Source of the DNA: Bradyrhizobium sp. CCBAU 53351
Lineage (GTDB): Bacteria > Pseudomonadota > Alphaproteobacteria > Rhizobiales > Xanthobacteraceae
Direction: 5' to 3'
Length of the DNA: 64,000 bases
Assembly: GCF_015291745.1 (NCBI RefSeq)
Contig: NZ_CP030059.1
Location: forward strand, 1,453,501 to 1,517,500
Shown here: piece after piece, positions 1 to 7,563 of the stretch
Numbering within the stretch: the first letter of the stretch is position 1
Layout: every line of letters begins with the position of its first letter
Notes under the pieces: model-generated
What the model saw: only the letters and a program-made list of their open reading frames with translations
What the model was told of the DNA's origin: nothing
Databases searched by the model: none
Program-made: the position numbers and the translations under genes

Positions 1-91
1 GCTTCACCGGCGGCTTGGTCGGCAGCGGCAATGGCTGTGGCAGGCGTGGCCGGCGCTTGCCGAAGTCCTTTTTGGAGGGTTTGTCGACCAT
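1..91 (-). CDS. N-terminal fragment of an unknown protein, cut by the window edge
   Basis: An ATG at 91-89 follows the stop of the DUF350 gene with one intervening base (TGA-G-ATG), the layout of a translationally coupled operon partner. About 30 codons are visible; they encode a basic, proline-rich start (MVDKPSKKDFGKRRPRL, then a PLPLPTKPP stretch). There is no signal peptide and no recognisable domain in the visible part. The function is unknown. That it is a real gene rests on the tight coupling to the upstream gene. Confidence 0.5.
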   Translation of the reverse strand, partial: MVDKPSKKDFGKRRPRLPQPLPLPTKPPVK

Positions 92-92
92 C

Positions 93-500
93 TCAATAGA
101 TCATGCTGGCGGCGTTGAGCAGGCCGGCCGCGAGCGAGGACAGGCCGAGCCAGATTGCCGGCGCAAGCTCGCCGGCGGCAATCCGTTCGGACAGGTTCGG
201 CACCGGCACGCGTACGAGAAAGAACACGATGACCTGCACGATCAGCGCGATCATGGCCCAGATCAGGCAGTCCAGCACATTGGCCGAATGCGCGATGGCG
301 CTGACCAGCGGCGCCACGAAGCCGAGGAGGCTAAGGCCGAGCGCGATCGCTGCGGCCGGCTCGTTGTCGCGGATCAGCTGGAACTCGTTATGCGCGGTGA
401 TGCGGGTGTAGACGAACAGATACGCCACGATCGCGATCAGCCCGGTGCAGAAATAGACCAGGAAGGCGGGCAGGCCGGCCAGTGATTGCAGGATCATCAT
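93..500 (-). CDS. DUF350 family inner-membrane protein
   Basis: A 135-residue, very hydrophobic protein with four predicted membrane segments: around residues 8-28, 48-68, 75-95 and 115-132. It resembles the DUF350 (YjfL) family, small four-helix membrane proteins of unknown biochemical role. The start is uncertain: ATG codons at 500 and 497 both lie just after a GGGGGA stretch, and an upstream ATG at 551 lacks a ribosome site. It is followed after one base by another reading frame, so it probably heads or sits within an operon running off the left edge. Confidence 0.7.
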   Translation of the reverse strand: MMILQSLAGLPAFLVYFCTGLIAIVAYLFVYTRITAHNEFQLIRDNEPAAAIALGLSLLGFVAPLVSAIAHSANVLDCLIWAMIALIVQVIVFFLVRVPVPNLSERIAAGELAPAIWLGLSSLAAGLLNAASMIY

Positions 501-580
501 TCCCCCATCGTGCAGCGACCATTCGTCGGCGGGGGAAGCATAGCGGTTCAAATGTTAAGCCAGAGATGAGGCGATGCCCC

Positions 581-612
581 AAAAAACAAAACCCCGCCAT
601 TTGCGGCGGGGT
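581..612 (-). terminator. Rho-independent terminator of ctrA
   Basis: Read on the minus strand: a perfect 7-bp GC stem (CCCCGCC at 592-598 pairing with 605-611, plus an A-T closing pair), a 6-base loop, then TTTTGTTTTTT from positions 591-581. It sits 53 bp past the ctrA stop codon, as expected for an intrinsic terminator. Confidence 0.85.
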
Positions 613-664
613 CCAGGCTGGGAGGAGCGAGCCCTGTCGGGCTCGCGACGTAAACGAAAGGAGA

Positions 665-1366
<702 letters not shown>

Positions 1367-1445
1367 GCCAGTTCCCCATAGTCGCCGCTCCTGGGCGTCA
1401 GGTCGGCCGCATTCGCGGCACTCAACAAAACGCCTTTGAACAACT

Positions 1446-1637
1446 GATTCGGATCCTGACAACAGATGGTTAACAAATCCTGATTCTGGAACGCAAGTCC
1501 CCCGGGTGCAATTTTTATCGAATCGCCCTAAGGTCTTGCGTGAGAAGCAGCTTTCGTCACCCAGCTCCGTTCAAGTTCCACTTTAAGAGACGGGCCTAAC
1601 CGACTCCCGCGACTCGGCCTTCTTCTGAAGGGGAGTC
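1446..1637 (-). promoter_or_regulatory. ctrA upstream region with six GANTC (CcrM) methylation sites
   Basis: Part of the 439-bp gap between ctrA and fliI. Six GANTC sites lie within 192 bp: 1446-1450, 1482-1486, 1520-1524, 1602-1606, 1611-1615 and 1633-1637. GANTC is the target of the cell-cycle methyltransferase CcrM, and methylation state gates ctrA transcription in Caulobacter. Random expectation is under one site in this length. The promoter cores themselves are not obvious to me. Confidence 0.6.
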
Positions 1638-1681
1638 ACGCTCAGTCTCAAAGACAGTGACGCAATGATTAATGATGCGGG

Positions 1682-1696
1682 TAAACACGAAGTTAA
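1682..1696. promoter_or_regulatory. Candidate CtrA box between ctrA and fliI
   Basis: The sequence is TAAA, seven bases, then TTAA. The CtrA consensus is TTAA-N7-TTAA(C), so this differs at one position. It lies 110 bp upstream of fliI and 316 bp upstream of ctrA, so it could serve flagellar activation or ctrA autoregulation. The match is short and imperfect. Confidence 0.35.
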
Positions 1697-1805
1697 GCGC
1701 CGTTCAGAAATATGGCGAAACTTAAGGTTTTCACCGTGAAGTCCCGGGATCGCGCATGGCGACCCCGGGGATTACGAAGGTGCGCCCCTTAATGAAGGCC
1801 CCGCT

Positions 1806-3131
1806 ATGAAGGCGCTTGCCGAACAGATCGGCGATATCGACGGCATCAATATCTATGGCCGTGTGGTCGGCGTGCGCGGCCTGATGGTCGAGGTGGCCGG
1901 TCCCATCCACGCGATGTCGGTCGGCGCGCGGCTGGTGATCGAGACCGGCGCCAACCGTTCCATTCCCTGCGAGGTCATCGGCTTCTCCGGCAACAATGCT
2001 GTCGTGATGCCGTTCGCCGGCCTCGATGGCGTGCGCCGCGGCTGCAAGGCCGTGATCGCCAACGCCGCCAATCTGGTGCGACCCTCGTCCGCCTGGCTCG
2101 GCCGCGTCGTCAACGCGCTGGGCGAGCCAATCGACGGCAAGGGCCCGCTGCCGCAAGGCGCGTCCCCGATGCCGTTCCGCAACACGCCGCCGCCGGCGCA
2201 TTCGCGCAAGCGGGTAGGCAGCCCGCTCGATCTCGGCGTGCGCGCGATGAACACCTTCCTCACCTGTTGCCGCGGGCAGCGCATGGGCATCTTCGCCGGC
2301 TCCGGCGTCGGCAAATCGGTGCTGTTGTCGATGCTGGCGCGCAACGTCGATGCCGCGGTCAGCGTCATCGGGCTGATCGGCGAACGCGGCCGCGAGGTGC
2401 AGGAATTCCTGCAGGACGACCTCGGCGAGGAGGGCCTCGCACGCTCCGTCGTGGTGGTCGCGACCTCGGACGAGCCGGCGCTGATGCGCCGCCAGGCGGC
2501 GTATCTGACGCTTGCGGTCGCCGAATATTTTCGCGACGAGGGCCAGGACGTTCTCTGCCTGATGGATTCGGTGACGCGCTTTGCCATGGCCCAGCGCGAG
2601 ATCGGCCTGTCCGCCGGCGAGCCGCCGACCGCGAAGGGCTACACGCCGACCGTCTTCACCGAGCTGCCGAAGCTGCTCGAGCGCGCCGGTCCCGGCCTCG
2701 GGGAGGGCGCCATCACCGCGATCTTCACGGTGCTGGTCGACGGCGACGACCACAACGAGCCGATCGCGGACGCCGTCCGCGGCATCCTGGACGGCCACAT
2801 CGTGATGCAGCGCTCGATCGCCGAGCGCGGCCGCTACCCCGCGATCAACATCCTCAAATCCGTCTCCCGGACCATGCCGAAATCGGCCGATCCGGAATTC
2901 TGGCCCGTCATCCAGCGGGCGCGCCAGGTCATGGCGACCTATGCCGACATGGAGGAATTGATCCGGCTCGGCGCCTATCGGGCCGGCTCCAGCCCCGAGG
3001 TTGACGAGGCGATCCGCCTGCACGAGCCGCTGGAGGCCTTCCTGCGCCAGCGCAAGGACGAAAATGCATCACTGGCGGACGGCTATCGCCAGTTGGCTCA
3101 CATCCTCGGTAATTTGGAAACGGAACGCTAA
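1806..3131 (+). CDS. fliI: Flagellum-specific ATPase FliI
   Basis: A 441-residue homologue of the F1-ATPase beta subunit that energises flagellar type III export at the cytoplasmic side of the basal body. The P-loop GSGVGKS is at residues 165-171. The Walker B region [25 protein letters not shown] and the family block [18 protein letters not shown] are also present. The C-terminal tail ([10 protein letters not shown]) is the usual FliI end. The length is normal. fliJ follows after 121 bp, and the pair ends at a clear terminator. ctrA is divergent. Confidence 0.96.
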   Translation: MKALAEQIGDIDGINIYGRVVGVRGLMVEVAGPIHAMSVGARLVIETGANRSIPCEVIGFSGNNAVVMPFAGLDGVRRGCKAVIANAANLVRPSSAWLGRVVNALGEPIDGKGPLPQGASPMPFRNTPPPAHSRKRVGSPLDLGVRAMNTFLTCCRGQRMGIFAGSGVGKSVLLSMLARNVDAAVSVIGLIGERGREVQEFLQDDLGEEGLARSVVVVATSDEPALMRRQAAYLTLAVAEYFRDEGQDVLCLMDSVTRFAMAQREIGLSAGEPPTAKGYTPTVFTELPKLLERAGPGLGEGAITAIFTVLVDGDDHNEPIADAVRGILDGHIVMQRSIAERGRYPAINILKSVSRTMPKSADPEFWPVIQRARQVMATYADMEELIRLGAYRAGSSPEVDEAIRLHEPLEAFLRQRKDENASLADGYRQLAHILGNLETER

Positions 3132-3252
3132 CTTTGTCCGGTCATCATCCGATCCCACAGAGTAGCAGAACCGGTCTGGGCCCCCATTGGGCCCGTGGGG
3201 TGACCGGTATCGTCCCACGTGCAGCGGGGGGACTTCTGGGGAGTATGAGTCG

Positions 3253-3672
3253 ATGAAGTCACGAGATACCCTCATTCGCCTGAAGAAATTTCAGGTCGAC
3301 GAGAAGCGCCGCCGGGTCACCCAGATCGAGACCATGATTGCCGATTTCCAGCGGATGTCGGTCGATCTCGAGCGCGAGATCCAGACCGAGCAAGAGCGTG
3401 CCGGGATCAACGATCCCTCGCACTTCGCCTACCCGACCTATGCCAAGGCGGCGATCCAGCGCCGCGAGAACCTGACCCGCTCGGCCGACGAGCTCAAGGG
3501 CCAGCTCGACGAAGCCAAGGCCGCGCTGGCCGAGGCCTTCGAGGAGCTGAAGAAGGTCGAGCTGCTCGACGAGCGCGACCAGGCCCGCGAGCGCGCTGAA
3601 GAGAACGCCCGCGAGCAGGCCGACCTCGACAGCATCGGCCTGATGCGCGCCCGCATCGGCGCCGTCGCCTAA
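3253..3672 (+). CDS. fliJ: Flagellar export chaperone FliJ
   Basis: A 139-residue, highly charged coiled-coil protein (MKSRDTLIRLKKFQVDEKRR, then long heptad-like Glu/Ala/Arg helices). It is the size and type of FliJ, which links the FliI hexamer to FlhA in the export gate. The ATG at 3253 is preferred because GGGGAG lies nine bases upstream at 3238-3243. An ATG at 3244 runs straight into a stop. The position immediately after fliI supports the call, since FliJ is weakly conserved in sequence. Confidence 0.9.
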   Translation: MKSRDTLIRLKKFQVDEKRRRVTQIETMIADFQRMSVDLEREIQTEQERAGINDPSHFAYPTYAKAAIQRRENLTRSADELKGQLDEAKAALAEAFEELKKVELLDERDQARERAEENAREQADLDSIGLMRARIGAVA

Positions 3673-3706
3673 CGGCACCATCCGCCAGATCATCCTGGAA
3701 TTTGCC

Positions 3707-3734
3707 AAACCCGGACCCGCAAGGTCCGGGTTTT
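3707..3734 (+). terminator. Rho-independent terminator of fliI-fliJ
   Basis: An 11-bp perfect stem (AAACCCGGACC at 3707-3717 with GGTCCGGGTTT at 3723-3733), a five-base loop and a TTTT run at 3731-3734. It lies 35 bp past the fliJ stop and separates the flagellar pair from the sigma-factor operon. Confidence 0.85.
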
Positions 3735-3852
3735 CGCTTGCGCTGTCCACAGCGTGGCGCCGCGCCCCTTGGTGGTCGGCTTTGTCGCGCGCTATGGTGG
3801 TGCGGTGCCCGGGCTTTCGCGGAACGCGACGGGCCGCGTGTCGGGGGGCTGA

Positions 3853-4398
3853 ATGCTGACGCCAGCAGAGCTGGTCGGGTTGATCGAGGCGGTGGCGAAG
3901 GGCGATCAGGCCGCGTTCGAGCGCCTTTACGCCGCCACGCGCGCGAAACTCTTTGGCGTCGTGCTCCGTATCTTGCGCCGACAGGATCTCGCAGAGGAGG
4001 TCATTCAGGAGACCTACGTCAAGATCTGGAACAGCGCCGGCCGGTTCGATCCGGCGCTGTCGTCGCCGATCACGTGGATGGCCTCGATTGCGCGCAACCG
4101 TGCGATCGACATCGTGCGCAAGAAGTCCGAGGTCTCCATCGAGGAAGAGCCTCAGGCGATGGAGGTCGCGGCCGACAGCCCCGACCCGCTGGCGCGCCGG
4201 GAGATGACCGAAGAGCTGAAGCGGCTCTTGGAATGCGTCGGCCGGCTCGAGCCGGACCGTCAGCGGCTCGTGCTTCTTGCCTATTACAACGGCTGGAGCC
4301 GCGAGCAATTGGCGGAGAAATTCTCAGCCCCGGTCAACACGGTGAAGACGTGGCTGCGGCGCAGCATGTTGGATATTCGCGAATGCCTCGGACTATGA
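3853..4398 (+). CDS. ECF RNA polymerase sigma factor (SigK/RskA-partnered type)
   Basis: A 181-residue sigma-70 family protein with only regions 2 and 4. Region 2 (about 25-95) includes the -10 recognition block ILRRQDLAEEVIQETYVKIW and ITWMASIARNRAIDIVRK. Region 4 (about 125-178) includes LLAYYNGWSREQLAEKF and the helix-turn-helix VNTVKTWLRRSMLDIRECL. It directs RNA polymerase to a stress regulon when released from its anti-sigma factor. The next gene, 37 bp downstream, encodes an RskA-like membrane anti-sigma factor. A GGAAC at 3821-3825 might be an autoregulatory -35, but it is too close to the start to be convincing. Confidence 0.92.
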   Translation: MLTPAELVGLIEAVAKGDQAAFERLYAATRAKLFGVVLRILRRQDLAEEVIQETYVKIWNSAGRFDPALSSPITWMASIARNRAIDIVRKKSEVSIEEEPQAMEVAADSPDPLARREMTEELKRLLECVGRLEPDRQRLVLLAYYNGWSREQLAEKFSAPVNTVKTWLRRSMLDIRECLGL

Positions 4399-4435
4399 GG
4401 GTGTTCATTGTGAGGGTGGTTCTGGACTGCATGTG

Positions 4436-5494
4436 ATGGCCTATTCGGAGGACCATATCGCGCTCGCCGCGGAATATGCGCTCGGCACGCTCGACGCCGA
4501 CGAGCGCGCGCAGGTCGAGACCATGATGGCGGTGGACGAGGCGTTCGCCGCGATCGTGCAGGCGTGGTCCTATCGGCTCGGCGTCCTCAACCAGATGGTC
4601 GGCTCGGTCGAGCCGCGTCCGATCGTATGGGAGAACATCAGGTCCGAGATCGCGCGCACGGCGCCGGCACAGCAGCCGCCGGCGCTTGCGGAGACTTCGC
4701 CGCCGCCTCCGCCTGCACTGGAGCTGCCCGCTTCGGAGAGGGCGGAGCCTGCGATCGAGGCCGCTCAGGCCCCGGCGGTGCCGCCTGCCGAAGCCGCGCC
4801 GCCGGAAATTCCGCGCCCCGAATCCGACGCGCTTGCCGACGTCGCGCCGCAATTCATCCCGCAAGTCCATGCGCCGGATCTCGCATTGGTCCGCGCGCCG
4901 CAGGCGACCGTCGTCGACGATGGCAACGTGATCCGCCTCGAGGGCCGCGTGAAGCGCTGGCGCTCCATCGCATCCGTCGCCGGCGCGCTCGCCGCGGCGT
5001 TGCTCGTCACCCTGTCGCTTCAGATCTTCCTGCCCGATGCGCTGCCGGGCGTCTTGCGTCCCGCGCCGCGCATCCAGACCGTGGAAGTGAAGACGCCGGG
5101 CGCGCCGCTCACTGCGTCGGCGCAATATGTCGCGCTATTGCAGGGCCAGGCCGGCGGCCCCGCCTTCATTCTCACCGTCGACGGTGCGACCAAGAACTTC
5201 ACGGTGCGCAAGGTCGGCGCGACGCCGGAGCCCGGCAAGAGCTTCGAGCTCTGGCTGATCTCCGACAAGCTGCCGCGCCCGCGCTCGCTCGGCGTGATCG
5301 GCTCCAGCGATTTCACCGCGCGTCCGCTGCTCGCCGCCTATGATGCCGAGGTCGTCAACGGCGCGACCTACGCCGTCACCGTCGAGCAATCAGGCGGCTC
5401 GCCCGACGGCCGGCCGACCTCCGCCCCGGTGTTCTCGGGCAAGCTGATCGAGACCGTGCCGCCGTCGCAGCCGCAGGCCCCCGCGAAGCAGTAG
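4436..5494 (+). CDS. RskA-family anti-sigma factor
   Basis: A 352-residue single-pass membrane protein. The cytoplasmic N-terminus (1-65) has the anti-sigma helices (HIALAAEYALGTLDADERAQ and SYRLGVLNQMV). A long Pro/Ala/Glu-rich linker (70-160) follows, then one membrane helix around 178-200 (SIASVAGALAAALLVTLSLQ) and a periplasmic RskA domain (215-335) with the family's EPGKSFELWLI block. It would hold the adjacent ECF sigma factor at the membrane until regulated proteolysis frees it. The start could be GTG 4433 or ATG 4436. The unusually long Pro-rich linker is the only odd point. Confidence 0.9.
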   Translation: MAYSEDHIALAAEYALGTLDADERAQVETMMAVDEAFAAIVQAWSYRLGVLNQMVGSVEPRPIVWENIRSEIARTAPAQQPPALAETSPPPPPALELPASERAEPAIEAAQAPAVPPAEAAPPEIPRPESDALADVAPQFIPQVHAPDLALVRAPQATVVDDGNVIRLEGRVKRWRSIASVAGALAAALLVTLSLQIFLPDALPGVLRPAPRIQTVEVKTPGAPLTASAQYVALLQGQAGGPAFILTVDGATKNFTVRKVGATPEPGKSFELWLISDKLPRPRSLGVIGSSDFTARPLLAAYDAEVVNGATYAVTVEQSGGSPDGRPTSAPVFSGKLIETVPPSQPQAPAKQ

Positions 5495-5499
5495 GTGCC

Positions 5500-5515
5500 G
5501 TAGCCCGGATGGAGC
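5500..5515. repeat. Fragment of the GTAGCCCGGATGGAGC palindromic repeat
   Basis: The 16 bases match exactly the arm of the full palindromic repeat at 50567-50653. No second arm is recognisable downstream, so this looks like a decayed copy just after the anti-sigma gene stop. The rest of the gap to 5695 shows nothing I can name. Confidence 0.55.
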
Positions 5516-5695
5516 CTGCGGAACGACAAGCGACCAGGTTCGTCCTGTCGCCACGGTCCATCCCGCCGTCGTATCCCGACAACTCCCCCCGAAACCGTCC
5601 CTGATTTGAACCTCGCGGCAATTTGCGGCGTCAAATCCCCGGAAATTGCAGTCGGCGCCGCCGATCGCGGAGCCGAAAGAGGGGCTGGAAATCAG

Positions 5696-6655
5696 ATGGA
5701 TGCAGCGAAAACGCCCGGCATCTTCGTTCACCACTACACCGGCCTGCCGCACGGCCCGGCGTTCGAGCATTGGCGCGAGCGGGCCTTCGGTGCCTGCGGC
5801 CTCGATATCGGGCCGAGCCAGGGCGACAGCATCGATTGCCGGCTTCAGGTCAGCGTGGTCGACAACATCACGCTCGCCATTCCGGAAGGCGCCTCCGCGC
5901 AATATTCCCGCACCCAGAGCCACCTCGCCGACGGCAGCGACGACCTCGTCCTGATCGCCGCCCATGCGGGCCTCGTCCGCGTCGGGCAGAATGGCCACAC
6001 CGTGGAGCTTGCGCCCGCCCAGATGGTGCTCGTCGACATGAGCATCACCGGCACCGTCGGCCACACCATTGAAGACCGCTTCACCACCATCCGCATGCCG
6101 CGCCGCGCGCTGCTCGAGATCAATCCGCGCGCCGAGGACAAGCTCTCGCAGCTGCTCGTCGACGGCGCCGTCGCCGAGACCATCTTTCGCTACCACGCGC
6201 TCGCCGCCAATCACGCGCCGCATCTCGATGCGGTGGGCCAGCGTCTCACCGCGCAGCACATGGTCGATCTCGTCGGCCTCCTGCTCGGCACCGATGCCGA
6301 GCATGCAAGCCTTGCCCGCGGCCGCGGCCATGCGGCGGCGCGCCTCGACCTCATGCGCGCCGACGTGATGGCCGCGCTCGGCCGCAACGATCTCTGCCTG
6401 TCCGAGATCGCGACGCGCTCGGGCCTCAGCCCGCGCCAGGCCCAGCGCCTGTTCGAGCAGGCCGGCACCACCTTCACCGAATTTGTGCTGGAGCAGCGCC
6501 TCCTGCAGGCCCGCAAGCTGCTCGGCGACCCCCGCGCCCGGGCGCGCAAGATCAGCGACATCGCGCATTCCTCGGGCTTCGCCGATCTCTCCTATTTCAA
6601 TCGCGCCTTCCGCAAGCGCTTTGGCGCGACACCGTCGGAATTGCGCGAGGCGTGA
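5696..6655 (+). CDS. AraC family transcriptional regulator
   Basis: A 319-residue protein with an N-terminal AraC-binding-domain-like region (about 30-190, related to the AraC_binding_2 type) and a C-terminal double helix-turn-helix (about 215-315). The latter includes LSEIATRSGLSPRQAQRLFE and ISDIAHSSGFADLSYFNRAF, ending RKRFGATPSELRE. It should bind DNA in response to an unknown small ligand. The ATG at 5696 is favoured because residues before it are non-conserved in type and the domain begins soon after. It stands alone, with repeats on both sides, so the target genes are not evident. Confidence 0.85.
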   Translation: MDAAKTPGIFVHHYTGLPHGPAFEHWRERAFGACGLDIGPSQGDSIDCRLQVSVVDNITLAIPEGASAQYSRTQSHLADGSDDLVLIAAHAGLVRVGQNGHTVELAPAQMVLVDMSITGTVGHTIEDRFTTIRMPRRALLEINPRAEDKLSQLLVDGAVAETIFRYHALAANHAPHLDAVGQRLTAQHMVDLVGLLLGTDAEHASLARGRGHAAARLDLMRADVMAALGRNDLCLSEIATRSGLSPRQAQRLFEQAGTTFTEFVLEQRLLQARKLLGDPRARARKISDIAHSSGFADLSYFNRAFRKRFGATPSELREA

Positions 6656-6674
6656 GCGGACGAGTTCTGCGCGC

Positions 6675-6705
6675 GTAGCCCGGATGAAGCGCAGCGCAAT
6701 CCGGG
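6675..6705. repeat. Short palindromic repeat (GTAGCCCGGAT family)
   Basis: Inverted arms CCCGGAT (6679-6685) and ATCCGGG (6699-6705) flank AAGCGCAGCGC-type sequence. This is the same family as the copies at 5500 and 50567. Confidence 0.7.
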
Positions 6706-6735
6706 ACCTTTGTGCGTCTGGGCGAGACTCCCGGA

Positions 6736-6877
6736 TCTCGTGCCCCGGACGCAGTGGAGCGTCCCTTCGACGGTGCGCTGCAGAGCCGGGGCCCATGCGG
6801 CAGCGAACCGTGCAGCTTCCTGGGTCCGGCTCTGCGCAGCAACGCAAAGGGCGTTGCAGCGCGTCCGGGACACGAGA
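6736..6877. repeat. Long imperfect palindromic repeat, about 142 bp
   Basis: The outer arms TCTCGTGCCCCGGACGC (6736-6752) and GCGTCCGGGACACGAGA (6861-6877) pair with one mismatch in 17. The interior holds further GC-rich inverted segments. It has the look of a mobile REP-type element. No reading frame inside it is convincing. With the shorter repeat and the terminator it fills the 410-bp gap 6656-7065. Confidence 0.7.
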
Positions 6878-6940
6878 GGGACGCTCACAATGATGGGGTT
6901 AAGAGGTGCGCAACGGAAATGGATCGGCACCCCAGACATG

Positions 6941-6971
6941 AGAAAGCGCCCGTGGGGGGCGGGCGCTTTCT
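6941..6971 (-). terminator. Strong hairpin, probable terminator of the 67-aa stress protein gene
   Basis: A perfect 12-bp stem (AGAAAGCGCCCG at 6941-6952 with 6960-6971) and a 7-base loop. It lies 95 bp past the stop of the minus-strand gene at 7066. A clear T-run is missing on either strand, so termination is inferred from the stem and position. Confidence 0.55.
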
Positions 6972-7065
6972 GTAGTCGACTTGGGGTTGGGGTCGTCTAC
7001 ATATCCACGTGGCGACTTTGGGGGGCTGGTAAAGAGCCGCGTGAATTCAAAAAACTCGTGTCTCC

Positions 7066-7269
7066 TCAGCGAACGAGCGAGGTGTTCGCGCTGGTGATGG
7101 TGACCGGCTTGCCGGCCTTCATGACGCGTGCGGTCTGGGTGAGGCCTTCGTCCGAACTCGTCGTGCGCGCAGTGATGCCAAGGCCCGCAACCGCGATACC
7201 GGCAACAAGGGCAACGACCACGATCTTCAAATGGGTCGAGCGATCTGCGCTGTAAATCGAGTGGTTCAT
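7066..7269 (-). CDS. Small conserved membrane-anchored protein, possibly stress-induced
   Basis: A 67-residue protein (MNHSIYSADRSTHLK, then a hydrophobic segment at about 15-34, then a short polar tail). I recognise the MNHSIYSADR-THLKIVVVALVAGI type as a recurring small protein of bradyrhizobia with no assigned function. AGGAG stands 9-13 bases before the ATG. A GGAAC-N17-GGTT motif 75-100 bp upstream resembles a SigmaEcfG general stress promoter. It probably has one transmembrane helix or an uncleaved signal anchor. Confidence 0.75.
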   Translation of the reverse strand: MNHSIYSADRSTHLKIVVVALVAGIAVAGLGITARTTSSDEGLTQTARVMKAGKPVTITSANTSLVR

Positions 7270-7343
7270 GGAAGGCTCCTGCCGCCATCTACCCGAAGTA
7301 GTCGCCTGCGTCGTTGGGCAGGTTCATGCTTCCGGTGCCCAAC

Positions 7344-7369
7344 AACCTAGTATTGGGGGGATTCGTTCC
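7344..7369 (-). promoter_or_regulatory. SigmaEcfG-type (general stress) promoter
   Basis: Read on the minus strand: GGAAC (7369-7365), 17 bases, GGTT (7347-7344). The alphaproteobacterial general stress sigma factor recognises GGAAC-N16/17-cGTT. Transcription would start near 7337 and give a leader of about 70 bases for the small gene at 7269. The rest of 7370-7563 upstream of this shows nothing recognisable. Confidence 0.5.
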
Positions 7370-7563
7370 CAAGTGGCCATCACAAGAGCGTGACAGGACG
7401 TGAAAGATCGCGATCAAGCGAGACCCTTGATCGCGCATTTCGGCAATTATTTCAGAGCTGTAATGTGCCGGTGGGGCGCCTTGTCGTCGTTTGGTCCACA
7501 AGGCACCTGGAACTCAAAAACCATTTGCCTGTGGCCGAAAAACACACGGCTTCTTAAGGCAAA

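Noticed and set aside
1583..1700. Several TTAA tetramers upstream of fliI as CtrA boxes
   Set aside because: Only one has a near-consensus partner at seven-base spacing (1682-1696); the others lack a second half.
3821..3845. Possible ECF autoregulatory promoter (GGAAC) before the sigma gene
   Set aside because: The -10 would fall almost at the start codon and no clear second box exists.
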